Numbered from the stretch's first letter, positions 22,396-32,302 are shown. The stretch is 64,000 nucleotides of DNA from Mesoflavibacter sp. (GCA_017792345.1 CP051228.1:3626148-3690147), one strand, 5' to 3'. Notes: generated from the sequence alone by a model not told the origin. Numbers and translations: made by a program.

Positions 22396-25224
22396 ATGGA
22401 CGATCTTCTCAGCGAATTCTTGACGGAAACGGCAGAGAGCATGGATGTGCTCGACACCGAATTGATCAAGCTGGAGCAGAATCCAAACGATCAGGCGATC
22501 CTGTCCAATATTTTCCGACTGGTTCATACCATCAAGGGCACCTGCGGATTCCTTGGCCTGCCGAGGTTGGAAGCAGTCGCGCACGCGTCCGAGAATGTCC
22601 TGGGCCGGATCCGGGACGGCGAACTCGACGTCTCGCCGGCAGCCGTGTCGCTGGTCCTTGAATCCCTCGACCAGATCAAGCTGATCCTGAAAGGCTTGGA
22701 GCAGACCGAGGCGGAGCCGGAAGGCGACGACACGGATCTCATTCAACGTCTGAACCATCTCGCGGAAACCGGTGAGGTCCCGGGCGCGGATAATGCGCCG
22801 GCCGCTGCGGCCACCTCCGACAATACCGACGAAGAGGACGCTGCCGCCGCCGCCGCGATGGAAGCGGAAGCCGGCAAGACCGCCGTCGGCAGTGCCGCCT
22901 TTGACGCGATGCTGAATTCCGACGAGGTCGCCGAGGATTCCCCCGAACTTCAGGCCGCGTTCGACAACGCCGTCTACAAGGGCCCAGGGGATCCCATGGC
23001 CGGCAAGAAGGCGGCCGACAGCGGCAGCGAGCCCGCGCCGGAGCCGGAAGCGGAGCCGGAGAAAGCTAACCTGCCGGCGCCCGCACCGGCCACCGCGCCC
23101 GCCGCAAAGGAAGCCAAAGCCGCCGAAGGCGCGCCGCCCGCCGAGAAGAAGGAAGGGGCCGGGGTCATTCAGACTATCCGCGTGAACGTGGATCTTCTGG
23201 AAAACCTGATGACCATGGTCTCGGAACTGGTGCTGACCCGTAACCAGCTTCTGCAGATTCTGCGGTCCCAGGGCGACAGCGAGTTCAACGCGCCGCTGCA
23301 GCGCCTGTCCCATGTGACCTCTGAGCTGCAGGAAGGGGTCATGAAGACCCGCATGCAGCCGATCGGGAACGCCTGGGCCAAGCTGCCGCGAATTGTCCGC
23401 GACCTGTCGCTTGAACTGGACAAGAAAATCGATCTGCAGATGATCGGCGCCGAGACGGAACTGGACCGTCAGGTGTTGGAGATCATCAAAGATCCGCTGA
23501 CCCATATGGTCCGCAATTCCGCCGACCACGGCATCGAAATGCCGGCGCAGCGTGTCGCCTCGGGTAAGCAGGAAACCGGTACGATCACCCTGAATGCCTT
23601 CCACGAAGGCGGCCATATCCTGATCGAAATCAAGGATGACGGCAAAGGGCTGGCCGCCGACAAGATCAAGGCGAAGGCGATCAGCAATGGCTTGGCCACC
23701 GAGGCCGAGCTGGACCAGATGAGCGAGCATCAGATTCAGCAGTTCATCTTCGCCGCCGGCTTCTCCACCGCAGCCCAGGTCACCTCCGTTTCCGGCCGCG
23801 GCGTCGGCATGGATGTCGTGAAAAGCAATATCGACAAGATCGGCGGTACCGTCGAATTGAAGTCGATCGAAGGCAAGGGCACGACCTTCACCATCAAAAT
23901 CCCGCTGACGCTGGCGATCGTGTCGGCCCTGATCGTGGAATGCGGCGCCGAACGGTTCGCCATTCCGCAGATCAGCGTTGTCGAGCTGGTCCGCGCGTCG
24001 GCCGATGCCGAACACAAGATCGAAATGATCCATGGCACGCCGGTCTTGCGTCTGCGCAACCGACTGTTGCCGCTGGTCAATCTGCGCAAGCTTCTGGACG
24101 TCGAAGGCGCCGAGGACATGACCGATCTGGACGAGGCGTTCATCGTCGTCAGCCAGGTTGGCGCCTATACATTCGGCATTATCGTCGACAAGATCTACGA
24201 CGCCGAAGAAATCGTCGTGAAGCCGGTTTCGTCGCTGGTGCGGCATATCCCGATCTTCGCGGGCAACACCATTCTGGGCGACGGCAGCGTGATCATGATC
24301 CTGGACCCGAACGGTATCGCGCAATCGACCGGCGAAATTCAGGTCGCCGAACAGCAGGCGCTGGAGACGGCCGACGCCCGCGCGAACCAGGGGCAGGAGC
24401 GGGTCGCCCTGCTGTTGTTCCGCGCCGACGGCAAACAGCCGAAGGCGGTGCCGCTGGCGCTGGTCGCACGTCTGGAGGAAATCAATTTCGACGAGGTCGA
24501 ATATTCCAACGGCCGGGCCATGGTGCAGTACCGCGGGTCGCTTATGCCGCTGGTCCCGGTCAACCCCAGCGAAAAATTCCCGGAGACCGGCAAGAAGCCG
24601 ACCCTCGTCTTCTCCGATCGGTCGCGATCCATGGGGCTGGTCGTCGACGAGATTCTGGACATTGTCGAAGACCGCCTGACCGTCGAACATGGCGCGACGC
24701 GCGATGGTTTCGTGGGTAGCGCGATCGTCAACGGCCATGCGACCGAAATCATCGACACGGCGCATTATCTGACGGTTGCCTTCCCGGATTGGTTCGGCCG
24801 CGAGAAGGGCGGCGCGCTGGAGACCAACACAAGCCAGAAACAGCGCATTCTGCTGGTCGACGACAGCGCCTTTTTCCGCAATCTGCTGTCGCCGATGCTG
24901 TCGGCGGCCGGCTATTCGGTCACTTCGGTCGACAGTGCGGAAGCGGCGCTGAAGCTCCAGGCGCGCGGTGCGAATTTCGACGCCATCATCTCGGATATCG
25001 AAATGCCCGGCATGAATGGTTTCGAACTGGTTGAGGAACTGCGCGGCGGCGGCCGGTGGTCTGACCTTCCGATCGTTGCCATGTCGTCGCACACGACCCA
25101 GGGAGATCTGGAGCGCGGTCATGAGGTTGGATTTACGGACTATGTCGCGAAGCATGATCGAGACGGCCTGCTGCAGGCGCTGTCGGAGACCTTGAGCGAC
25201 GGGTTCGTGAGACAAGCCGGCTGA
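22396..25224 (+). CDS. cheA: Chemotaxis histidine kinase CheA with two CheW-like domains and a C-terminal receiver
   Basis: A 942-residue CheA, longer than the usual 650-750. Order: Hpt/P1 with His44 in VHTIKGTCGFLG; a long Ala/Glu/Pro-rich linker (about 110-250) with no clear CheY-binding P2 domain; P3 dimerisation; a GHKL kinase domain (about 350-540) with MVRNSADHGIE and GRGVGMDVVK; a CheW domain (about 540-670); a second, divergent CheW-like part (about 670-800); and a receiver (about 815-935) with LLVDDSAFFRN and the phospho-Asp in IISDIEMPGMNG. It autophosphorylates on signals from chemoreceptors. GGAGA precedes the ATG. No separate cheW or receptor gene is present here. Confidence 0.93.
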   Translation: MDDLLSEFLTETAESMDVLDTELIKLEQNPNDQAILSNIFRLVHTIKGTCGFLGLPRLEAVAHASENVLGRIRDGELDVSPAAVSLVLESLDQIKLILKGLEQTEAEPEGDDTDLIQRLNHLAETGEVPGADNAPAAAATSDNTDEEDAAAAAAMEAEAGKTAVGSAAFDAMLNSDEVAEDSPELQAAFDNAVYKGPGDPMAGKKAADSGSEPAPEPEAEPEKANLPAPAPATAPAAKEAKAAEGAPPAEKKEGAGVIQTIRVNVDLLENLMTMVSELVLTRNQLLQILRSQGDSEFNAPLQRLSHVTSELQEGVMKTRMQPIGNAWAKLPRIVRDLSLELDKKIDLQMIGAETELDRQVLEIIKDPLTHMVRNSADHGIEMPAQRVASGKQETGTITLNAFHEGGHILIEIKDDGKGLAADKIKAKAISNGLATEAELDQMSEHQIQQFIFAAGFSTAAQVTSVSGRGVGMDVVKSNIDKIGGTVELKSIEGKGTTFTIKIPLTLAIVSALIVECGAERFAIPQISVVELVRASADAEHKIEMIHGTPVLRLRNRLLPLVNLRKLLDVEGAEDMTDLDEAFIVVSQVGAYTFGIIVDKIYDAEEIVVKPVSSLVRHIPIFAGNTILGDGSVIMILDPNGIAQSTGEIQVAEQQALETADARANQGQERVALLLFRADGKQPKAVPLALVARLEEINFDEVEYSNGRAMVQYRGSLMPLVPVNPSEKFPETGKKPTLVFSDRSRSMGLVVDEILDIVEDRLTVEHGATRDGFVGSAIVNGHATEIIDTAHYLTVAFPDWFGREKGGALETNTSQKQRILLVDDSAFFRNLLSPMLSAAGYSVTSVDSAEAALKLQARGANFDAIISDIEMPGMNGFELVEELRGGGRWSDLPIVAMSSHTTQGDLERGHEVGFTDYVAKHDRDGLLQALSETLSDGFVRQAG

Positions 25225-25358
25225 CGTCACGGCGTCCTTGCGACCGGTAGAGGCGACGGCTAATCTCGAATGGGATCAGTCGGCATCGCCGGGCGCAAAC
25301 TCGGGCCTGCGACGGATCAAAGTGTTTGAATTCGGTTAGTGTTCAGTGGGGTAGAACA

Positions 25359-25724
25359 ATGAAATCCTGCATTGTCGTCGACGATTCCCGCGTCATCCGT
25401 ATGGTGGCGCGAAAGATCCTCGAGGAACTCGGTTTCGAGGTCATCGAAGCGGAAGACGGCCAAATGGCGCTCGACGCGTGCAAGAAGTCGATGCCGGACG
25501 GCGTTCTTCTCGACTGGAACATGCCCGTGATGGACGGACTGCAATTCCTCAAGGAATTGCGCAAGCTGCCCAATGGCGGCGATCCGAAAGTGGTGTTCTG
25601 TACTACCGAAAACGACCTGAACCATATTCAGGAAGCGATTTCGGCGGGTGCGGACGAATACATCATGAAACCGTTCGACAGCGAGATCGTATCCTCGAAA
25701 TTCGCACAGGTGGGGCTTCTTTGA
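25359..25724 (+). CDS. cheY: Chemotaxis response regulator CheY
   Basis: A single receiver domain of 121 residues with all key positions: the acidic pair in VVDDSRVIR, the phospho-acceptor Asp in LLDWNMPVMDG, Thr in CTTEN and Lys in IMKPFD. CheY-phosphate binds the flagellar switch. The start at 25359 was chosen because the GTGGGG purine stretch lies just before it and CheY begins at this strand. The stop is followed at once by the cheB ATG, with no gap. Confidence 0.93.
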   Translation: MKSCIVVDDSRVIRMVARKILEELGFEVIEAEDGQMALDACKKSMPDGVLLDWNMPVMDGLQFLKELRKLPNGGDPKVVFCTTENDLNHIQEAISAGADEYIMKPFDSEIVSSKFAQVGLL

Positions 25725-26885
25725 ATGAGCAGCCTGGGCGCATCGCAAGCAGCAGCGGGGGCCAGTAGCGCCGACCCGATCCGCGTCATGGTCGTGGATG
25801 ATGCGCTTGTGATCCGTGGCATGTTGAGCCGGATGCTGGAAGAGGCAGGCGACATCTCCGTCGTTGCCTCCGCCGGGGATGGCGAGCGCGCCCTGGCGCA
25901 GTTGAAGCGCAATCCGGTTGAAGTCGTTGTCCTGGACATCGAGATGCCGAACATGGACGGCATCGAGGCGCTGCCCAAAATCGTGTCTGAGCATCCGAAT
26001 ACTCAGGTCGTCATGGCGTCGACCCTGACCAAACGGAATGCCGAAATATCGCTGAAGGCCATGGAGCTGGGCGCGGCGGACTACGTGACGAAGCCGGGGT
26101 CGACCGGTGAATTGCGTTCCGCCGATGAGTTCAAGCGCGAACTGGTCGAAAAAGTCCGTTCGCTCGGCAAGGCCGCGCGCCGTCGCGCCGGCCGCTTGGC
26201 GCCGAAATCAACGACGTTCCGCGCCGATCCGGCCCGACCGGCCGCCGCCATGCCGCTGCAGGTCAAGGGCCGCGAGATCGTCCTGCGCCCTTTGAAGCCG
26301 TTCCGTCCGGATGCGCTCGCTATCGGCAGTTCCACCGGCGGGCCGCAGGCGCTGATGCGGGTCCTCAAGGATCTTGGGGAAGTACGTCAGCCGATTTTTA
26401 TCACGCAGCACATGCCGCCGACTTTCACCACGATCTTGGCCGAACATATCGGCCGCAGCACGGGGCGCAAATGCGTCGAGGGCGCGACGGGCATGGCGGT
26501 CGAAAGTGGCGGCATCTATCTGGCGCCGGGCGAACGTCATATGCTGATCCGGTCGTCCGGCGGCCGCACGGTGATCGAACTGACTGAAGACCCGCCCGAA
26601 AACTTCTGCCGGCCGGCGGTCGATCCGATGCTGCGCAGCTTGTCGGCGGTTTATGGGGCGAAGCTGTTGGTAACGATCCTGACCGGTATGGGCTCTGATG
26701 GCGTCAAGGGCGGCAAAGTCTGCATTGACGCCGGGGCGCAGGTTCTGGCACAGGACGAGGCGACGAGCGTCGTTTGGGGTATGCCGGGGGCGGCGGCCGC
26801 AGCGGGAATATGCGGGGCGGTTTTGCCGCTCGAGAAGATCGGCCAGGAGATTCGTCGTTTCGCGGTCGACGGAGGACGGCCATGA
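25725..26885 (+). CDS. cheB: Chemoreceptor methylesterase CheB
   Basis: A 386-residue protein-glutamate methylesterase/deamidase. An N-terminal receiver (about 18-140; VVDDALVIR, VLDIEMPNMDG and YVTKPGS) is joined by a basic linker to the esterase domain (about 200-385) with the catalytic Ser in IGSSTGGPQAL, His in TQHMPPTFT and Asp in TGMGSDGVKGG. CheB resets receptors after phosphorylation by CheA. It overlaps the cheR start by 4 nt. Confidence 0.95.
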   Translation: MSSLGASQAAAGASSADPIRVMVVDDALVIRGMLSRMLEEAGDISVVASAGDGERALAQLKRNPVEVVVLDIEMPNMDGIEALPKIVSEHPNTQVVMASTLTKRNAEISLKAMELGAADYVTKPGSTGELRSADEFKRELVEKVRSLGKAARRRAGRLAPKSTTFRADPARPAAAMPLQVKGREIVLRPLKPFRPDALAIGSSTGGPQALMRVLKDLGEVRQPIFITQHMPPTFTTILAEHIGRSTGRKCVEGATGMAVESGGIYLAPGERHMLIRSSGGRTVIELTEDPPENFCRPAVDPMLRSLSAVYGAKLLVTILTGMGSDGVKGGKVCIDAGAQVLAQDEATSVVWGMPGAAAAAGICGAVLPLEKIGQEIRRFAVDGGRP

Positions 26886-27718
26886 AGATCGAAGATTTCG
26901 ATATGCTTGCGACGCTGCTGAAGCAGCGGTCGGGATTGGTGTTGACCAAGGACAAGGCGTATCTTCTGGAAACGCGTCTGATGCCGGTCGCGCGCAAGCA
27001 TGGCATGAAGGATCTGGACCAGCTTTGCGACGCCGTCCGGCTGCGCAAGGACGCCAAGGTCATCGCCGATATCACCGAGGCGATGACAACGAATGAATCC
27101 CTGTTTTTCCGCGATACCAAGCCGTTCGACCAGTTCCGCAACGTCGTGCTGCCGCAGTTGATGATCAACCGCGCCGCGACCCGCAAGATCCGGATTTGGA
27201 GCGCGGCCTGTTCCAGCGGTCAGGAACCCTATTCCCTAGCCATGATCCTGAAGGAAGATCAGGCCAAACTGCAGGGCTGGCGTTTCGAGATCGTCGCGAC
27301 CGATATCTCCGAGGAGATGCTGGCAAAGGCGCGGGCAGGGATCTATACCCAGTTCGAAGTGCAGCGTGGCCTGCCGATCCAAATGCTGGTGAAGTATTTC
27401 AAGCAGAACGGCGACAAATGGCATATCGACGCCGGTTTGCGCTCGATGATCGACTATCGCCCGTTCAATCTGCTGGAACACCCCCGCGGCCTTGGAAATT
27501 TCGACATCGTCTTCTGCCGCAACGTGCTGATCTATTTCGATCAACCGACCAAGGCGAAGGTTCTGGGCCAGGTCTCGGACGTCCTGGCCAAGGATGGCGT
27601 GCTTTATCTGGGTGGCGCGGAGACGGTGCTGGGCGTGACGGAAAAGTTCAAGCCGGTGCCCAACCTGCGCGGCATGTACCAGCATTCCGACGGCACGCCG
27701 GCGGTGAAGGTCGCCTGA
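26882..27718 (+). CDS. cheR: Chemoreceptor methyltransferase CheR
   Basis: A 278-residue S-adenosylmethionine methyltransferase that methylates receptor glutamates. The N-terminal helical domain (about 1-75) is followed by the SAM-binding fold with IWSAACSSGQEPYSLAM and VATDISEEML, then FDIVFCRNVLIYFD and LYLGGAETVLG. The ATG overlaps the cheB stop (ATGA). It ends the che operon; the next gene is on the other strand 15 bp away. Confidence 0.95.
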   Translation: MKIEDFDMLATLLKQRSGLVLTKDKAYLLETRLMPVARKHGMKDLDQLCDAVRLRKDAKVIADITEAMTTNESLFFRDTKPFDQFRNVVLPQLMINRAATRKIRIWSAACSSGQEPYSLAMILKEDQAKLQGWRFEIVATDISEEMLAKARAGIYTQFEVQRGLPIQMLVKYFKQNGDKWHIDAGLRSMIDYRPFNLLEHPRGLGNFDIVFCRNVLIYFDQPTKAKVLGQVSDVLAKDGVLYLGGAETVLGVTEKFKPVPNLRGMYQHSDGTPAVKVA

Positions 27719-27733
27719 CAGCCGGTCCGGGCG

Positions 27734-28318
27734 TTACGCGCCCGACCAATTCTCGATGAATGCCGATACGTCGGGCCGGGCCATTGGGCGCGGTGTCTCG
27801 CTGGGCGTCCCCAGGTAAACGAACCCGACCAGTTTATCCTTCGGCTGGAATCCCAGACCGGCACGAACCGTGTCGTCGAAGGCAGGCCAACCGGTCAGCA
27901 GGATCGCGCCCCAGCCGGCGGCCGGGGCGGCCAGCAGCAGATTCTGCGTGGCGCAGGCTGCGGCCACCAATTGCTCCTCAACCGGTACCTTCGGATGGTT
28001 TTCCATGACGTCGACACCGACCGCGACGATCAAGGGAGACCGCAGCGGCTTTGAGCGGATCGTCGCGACGGTTTGGTCGTCTACCGCCGGATCGCGCTTT
28101 CGCAGCGCGGCTTCGAACAGATCCGACAGCTTGTGTCGGTCGTCGCCGCGAATAACCTTGAAGCGCCAAGGACGGATTGCGCCGTGATCCGGGGCACTCA
28201 TGCAGGTCTGCAGCAATGCCGTCAATTGCGCGTCGTTCGGTGCGGGCTCGATCAGCATGTCTGCCTTGACCGACCGCCGTTCGGAAATATGGGACAGCAC
28301 CACCGACTTATCGCTCAT
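27734..28318 (-). CDS. Nitroreductase family protein (YdjA-like)
   Basis: A 194-residue FMN-dependent nitroreductase-fold protein. RRSVKADM is the FMN phosphate-binding Arg region, SAPDHGAIRPWRFKVI a second flavin motif, and AAPAAGWGAILLTGW (about 131-145) the C-terminal flavin loop. Short members of this type (E. coli YdjA) reduce nitro groups or quinones poorly, and their physiological job is unclear. It is on the same strand as, and 66 bp downstream from, a second longer nitroreductase-like gene. Confidence 0.85.
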   Translation of the reverse strand: MSDKSVVLSHISERRSVKADMLIEPAPNDAQLTALLQTCMSAPDHGAIRPWRFKVIRGDDRHKLSDLFEAALRKRDPAVDDQTVATIRSKPLRSPLIVAVGVDVMENHPKVPVEEQLVAAACATQNLLLAAPAAGWGAILLTGWPAFDDTVRAGLGFQPKDKLVGFVYLGTPSETPRPMARPDVSAFIENWSGA

Positions 28319-28384
28319 TCAGCATCTCCAATTAAGAATTATTCGCAAAACCCTATTTGGGGTCCCGGACACCGCGATCAAGGG

Positions 28385-29203
28385 TCAACGAAGGTCGAAC
28401 CCTTTGTTTCGAACAAACTGGCCGAAATCCGCGCGTTCTGGAACGGCGTATTGCCGCGCCTTGTCTTCCGACCATGTGTATGGCTGGGTTTCCCCGAACC
28501 GATCCGCAAGCCGTTGGGTCCTGAGGGGATGGGTCTCGTTGCGTCGGTGGTCATAGGCGTCCACCGCTTCGCGAATGCCGTCTTCGGTGAACCGGTCGCG
28601 ATGCAGCGTGTGGCTGAGGGACAGCCGGGGACTGACGGGAGGCGTCGATGCCGGCCGGCCCAGAGCCAGTCCGCAGATCGGAAAGACATGTTCCGGCAGG
28701 CCGATCCGGTCCGAGATCGCGGCGGCATGGTTGCGCACCGCGCTGATCGGGCAACTCCCATATCCCAAGATCTCCGCGGCCAGGGTGAAGCCTGTCAGAG
28801 CGACCGCCGCGTCGATGGATGCGTTGAAGAACGCATCCAGATGATCGTTTGCGAAATCGCGGCCGCGCCATTCGTGAACCTGCCGCTGCCGCCGGTTGTT
28901 CGCCAGAAAGAGCAGGAAATGCGGGGCGTCGGCGATCCACGGCATGTCCGGGAACAAACCATCCATCCACTTGCGCAGCGCTGCGTCTTCGACGAACAGG
29001 ATATCGCGCTGCTGCAGATCGCTTTTCGTCGGCGTCGATAGGGCCGCGGCGGCGAGGCTTTGCAGGGTGTCGTCGGGAATCCGTTCGTCAGTGAACTTCC
29101 GGCAGGATCCCCGCGTCAGCATACCGGCGAGTGGGGCCGTATCTGCGGTCAGCGCCGGTCCGTCGCCGAAACGCGCCCGGATCGAATCCTTGCTGTCAGT
29201 CAT
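28385..29203 (-). CDS. Nitroreductase family protein
   Basis: A 272-residue nitroreductase-fold protein with RGSCRKFTDERIPDD (Arg-rich FMN phosphate region, about 32-46), AALSTPTKSDLQQRDILFV and a C-terminal YGSCPISAVRNH flavin loop. The long form with an extra C-terminal part (about 195-272, ending in Arg-rich and aromatic sequence) resembles the NfsA/Frp-type NADPH oxidoreductases. The start at 29203 lies inside the end of the rhomboid gene (8-nt overlap), which supports co-transcription. The substrate is unknown. Confidence 0.82.
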   Translation of the reverse strand: MTDSKDSIRARFGDGPALTADTAPLAGMLTRGSCRKFTDERIPDDTLQSLAAAALSTPTKSDLQQRDILFVEDAALRKWMDGLFPDMPWIADAPHFLLFLANNRRQRQVHEWRGRDFANDHLDAFFNASIDAAVALTGFTLAAEILGYGSCPISAVRNHAAAISDRIGLPEHVFPICGLALGRPASTPPVSPRLSLSHTLHRDRFTEDGIREAVDAYDHRRNETHPLRTQRLADRFGETQPYTWSEDKARQYAVPERADFGQFVRNKGFDLR

Positions 29204-29891
29204 TGGCCGCGCGTCCTTTCGCATGAGACTTATGCCAGGGCAGAACCAGGGACATCAGGAACCCTGTGACGAAGCCACCGATATGGCTTTCGCCCGACAC
29301 GGACATGCCGCCCGGCCCCGGCAGGAAGGAGAAAATAAGATTGATGCCGAAAAAGGCGGCGATGAAGATCGTGCCCGACCGGCGATCGGAAAACGGATGC
29401 GGCACGAATTCGCGCCCACGCCGCAAGAAGACCATGCGCGACAAGGCCCCGACCAAGGCGGAGACTGCACCGGACGCGCCGACCAGATACAGTTCCTGCC
29501 CTTCATAGATCAGCATCACGGCCAGGGCCCCGCCGACCGCGCCCAGCGCATAGAGCGCCAGGAAGGTTCCGACCGGTACTTGCCGGGCGATCGGTGTTCC
29601 GAAGGCCAAAAGGAAGGCGCAATTGATCAGGACATGCATCCATCCGCCATGCATCAACGCATAGCCGATCCAGCGAATCCCGATGGTGATCGGATACGCG
29701 TCGAAATAGGCCAGATCGGCCGGATTGAAGACGAGATACTGCAGCAGTTCATGAACCCACGGGGCCGGTCCGAATTGGACGAACAGAAACACCAACAATG
29801 TTGCGCCGATTGTCCACAGGACGATTTTTGGCGCGTTGAACATGGGGCGAGCGGGCGGCTGTTGGCCGCCGAAGGGGGAGGGATCGGTCAT
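29196..29891 (-). CDS. Rhomboid family intramembrane serine protease
   Basis: A 231-residue membrane protease with six hydrophobic segments. The catalytic Ser140 lies in GASG and His203 in ESHIGG; the conserved HxxxN motif is His86/Asn90 in MHVLIN. The start at 29891 was chosen because the frame upstream of it runs inside the GNAT gene and reads as out-of-frame sequence. It is 4 bp after the GNAT stop and overlaps the nitroreductase start. Substrates of bacterial rhomboids are mostly unknown. Confidence 0.92.
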   Translation of the reverse strand: MTDPSPFGGQQPPARPMFNAPKIVLWTIGATLLVFLFVQFGPAPWVHELLQYLVFNPADLAYFDAYPITIGIRWIGYALMHGGWMHVLINCAFLLAFGTPIARQVPVGTFLALYALGAVGGALAVMLIYEGQELYLVGASGAVSALVGALSRMVFLRRGREFVPHPFSDRRSGTIFIAAFFGINLIFSFLPGPGGMSVSGESHIGGFVTGFLMSLVLPWHKSHAKGRAAND

Positions 29892-29895
29892 GCGG

Positions 29896-30375
29896 CTATA
29901 ACTGGGCCTCTTGGGCGAGGCTGTCCAGATTCTCGTCGCGCAATTCATAGACCAGGGCTTCGGGCGATAGGGCTGCGCCGATCCGATCGTAAAGGCGCCG
30001 CGCGGGATTGTCGCGATAGACCGCCAGACCGACGCAACGCTGGCCCTTTTTCTGCGCGTCCGAAGCGACCTGGGCCAGCATGCGCCGACCCAGCCCGCCC
30101 GCCCGGTGGTTCGGGTCGATATACAAGTCCAACAGCCAGGTCGCCATGGTGCCCGTGTCCGTGTCGAAGAATTTCTGACACAGCGCATAGCCGACCGCGA
30201 CGCCTTCGGCCTCGGCCAGGTAGCCGACCATGAAGGGATCGCCACCGCCCATCAGCGGCGCAATCGCATCGGCGGTGAAGGCAGGCTCATCGATGCCGAA
30301 ATGTTGGTTCAGCGCATAAGCAAGGGCGGCCAGCGTGCCCGCGTCGCCGGGCACGGCGCGCCTGATGTCGATCAT
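29896..30375 (-). CDS. GNAT family N-acetyltransferase
   Basis: A 159-residue acetyltransferase. The acetyl-CoA-binding motif A is visible as LYIDPNHRAGGLGRRML (about 99-115, R-x-x-G-x-G/A type), followed by VYRDNPARRLYDRIGA of motif B. The substrate cannot be predicted. It starts 1 nt after the CoA-transferase stop, behind GGGAGGC, and is 4 bp ahead of the rhomboid gene, so it belongs to a four- or five-gene run on this strand. Confidence 0.88.
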   Translation of the reverse strand: MIDIRRAVPGDAGTLAALAYALNQHFGIDEPAFTADAIAPLMGGGDPFMVGYLAEAEGVAVGYALCQKFFDTDTGTMATWLLDLYIDPNHRAGGLGRRMLAQVASDAQKKGQRCVGLAVYRDNPARRLYDRIGAALSPEALVYELRDENLDSLAQEAQL

Positions 30376-30376
30376 G

Positions 30377-32302
30377 TCAGCCTCCCAGGCCTCGGCGTGC
30401 CTCGGCTTCGGATTCGTAGATATGCGGGGCCAGACCGCGCCTGGACAACATCTCCCCCAGTTTCAGCCGCAGGAAAGCCGATGTGGTATAGCGCGAGACA
30501 TCCGAATAGTAGGTGTCCACGACCTCTGAGACCATGGTTGCATAGGCATCCGCCACCGTTTCGTCCAGCGTGAAGCTGTCGTAATTGACGACGGCCCGTA
30601 CCTTACGGCCCAAGGGATTGCACACCCGTGCGACGGCATCCCGGATGGCGTCGACATCCTTGGTCGTTCGCACCGACAACCCTTCGAAGTTCAGGAACAG
30701 CGCCCCCGCATCAGCGCGATAGGTCAGGCGGTCCTTCAGGGGAATGCGTGTCAGATCGTTAATCAACCCCATGGGGGCATCGTCGAAGATCCGGCTGTCC
30801 ATCGGGATGGGACCGTCGACCTGAGGCGTAAAATCCATCTGCGCCAGGACATCCCGCTCCAGATCCACCCCTGGCGCGATTTCGGTCAGGACAAGGCCGT
30901 CTTCGCCAAGCCGGAAGACGCATCTTTCCGTGACGTAAAGGATTTGCCGTCCGGAGGCATGGGCACGGCTCCCTGAGAAGGTGATCTGTTCCACATCCGG
31001 CAGAAACTTTCGGGCCTTGCCTTCCGTGTCGATCCGCAATCCGCCATCGGCGACGCGGATGGCCAGGCCGCCTGCCGTGAACGACCCCGCGAAGACTACC
31101 TTCTTCGCGTTCTGGGAGATATTGATGAACCCTCCCGCCCCGGCGAGGCGCGGGCCGAAGCGGCTGACATTCACATTGCCTGCGCGGTCGGCCTGGGCGA
31201 GGCCGAGGCAGGCCAGATCCAGACCGCCGCCGTCATAGAAGTCGAATTGCTGGTTTTGATCCAGAATGGTGTCGGCATTCACGGTCGCACCGAAATCCAA
31301 GCCCGACGCCGGAATGCCGCCGATGGCGCCGGATTCCGCGGTCAGGGTGACATAGCGCAGGATTTTTTCCTCCGCCGCGACGCGCGCCACACCCTCCGGC
31401 ATGCCGATCCCCAGATTGACGATGCCATTCATCGGCAGTTCGAAGGCGCAGCGGCGGGCAATGATCTTGCGCTCATCCAGGGGCATGCCTGCGAGGCCGC
31501 TCATCGGTGCGCGGATTTCCTGGGCGAAGGCCGGAGAGTAAGCGGTCGCATAGGTCTGCCGGTGCAGGTCCCCTTCGGCGACCACGACGCAGTCGACCAG
31601 ATTGCCCGGAATGCGCACTTGGCGCGGCGGCAGAGATCCCTGTTCGGCAATCCGTTCGACCTGGGCCAGAACGAAACCGCCGGAATTCTTGGCCGCCATC
31701 GCCATGGCGAGATTGTCCAGGGTCAGTGCCTCGCGTTCCATCGTGATATTGCCGGCGGAATCCGCCGTCGTACCCCGGATCAGGGCGATCTGGATCGGAT
31801 GGGTGCGATAGAACAGAAACTCGTCGTCGCCACGGATCTCCACCGTGACGATGTCTTCGGATGTGGCGGCATTGATCTTGCCGCCGTCCTGACGGGGATC
31901 GACGAATGTGCCCAGGCCGACCTTGGAATAGGAGCCCGGCCGGCCGGCGGCGATATCGCGGTACATGTTGGAGATCGCGCCCTGCGGCAGGTTATAGGCC
32001 TCCATTTCCCCGGCGACCGCGCGGGCGGCGAGCTTGGGTATCAGACCCCAATGGCCGCCGATTGCCCGGCGCACCAGCCCCGGGGCGGCCAGCCGGTTCA
32101 GACCCCGTTCCTTGCCGTCGCCCTGACCCGCCGCAAAGATCAGCGTCAGATCGGAAGGCGCCCCCGTCTGATCGAAGCGCCGCGCCAGGGCCTCCAGAAG
32201 CGCGTCCGGCGTCCCGGCGCCGACAAACCCGGAATTGGCGATGGTGTCGCCGCTGCGGATGATCGCGACCGCTTCGTCCGCCGATACGATTTTGTTCTTC
32301 AT
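30377..32302 (-). CDS. Two-domain acyl-CoA:acetate/3-ketoacid CoA-transferase
   Basis: A 641-residue class I CoA-transferase with both halves in one chain: the alpha-like domain (about 1-260) with [12 protein letters not shown] and the beta-like domain (about 270-500) with the catalytic Glu in [13 protein letters not shown]. Propionate CoA-transferases of this type are about 520 residues, so the last 110-130 residues ([20 protein letters not shown] onward) form an extra C-terminal domain. GGGGGAGA precedes the chosen ATG at 32302. It is divergent from an acyl-CoA ligase gene, suggesting linked carboxylic-acid activation. Confidence 0.88.
   Translation of the reverse strand: MKNKIVSADEAVAIIRSGDTIANSGFVGAGTPDALLEALARRFDQTGAPSDLTLIFAAGQGDGKERGLNRLAAPGLVRRAIGGHWGLIPKLAARAVAGEMEAYNLPQGAISNMYRDIAAGRPGSYSKVGLGTFVDPRQDGGKINAATSEDIVTVEIRGDDEFLFYRTHPIQIALIRGTTADSAGNITMEREALTLDNLAMAMAAKNSGGFVLAQVERIAEQGSLPPRQVRIPGNLVDCVVVAEGDLHRQTYATAYSPAFAQEIRAPMSGLAGMPLDERKIIARRCAFELPMNGIVNLGIGMPEGVARVAAEEKILRYVTLTAESGAIGGIPASGLDFGATVNADTILDQNQQFDFYDGGGLDLACLGLAQADRAGNVNVSRFGPRLAGAGGFINISQNAKKVVFAGSFTAGGLAIRVADGGLRIDTEGKARKFLPDVEQITFSGSRAHASGRQILYVTERCVFRLGEDGLVLTEIAPGVDLERDVLAQMDFTPQVDGPIPMDSRIFDDAPMGLINDLTRIPLKDRLTYRADAGALFLNFEGLSVRTTKDVDAIRDAVARVCNPLGRKVRAVVNYDSFTLDETVADAYATMVSEVVDTYYSDVSRYTTSAFLRLKLGEMLSRRGLAPHIYESEAEARRGLGG

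Noticed and set aside
22345-25230. A 961-codon open frame on the minus strand opposite cheA
   Set aside because: It is the antisense shadow of a well-recognised CheA; long antisense frames are common in GC-rich DNA with strong third-position bias. The translation is low in complexity and matches no domain.
27719-27740. A GC-rich inverted repeat after cheR as a terminator
   Set aside because: The stem is short and bulged, overlaps the nitroreductase stop and has no T-run, so I did not call it.
29891-30245. A longer N-terminus for the rhomboid gene
   Set aside because: The 118 extra residues are the GNAT gene read out of frame; the rhomboid begins at 29891 just after the GNAT stop.
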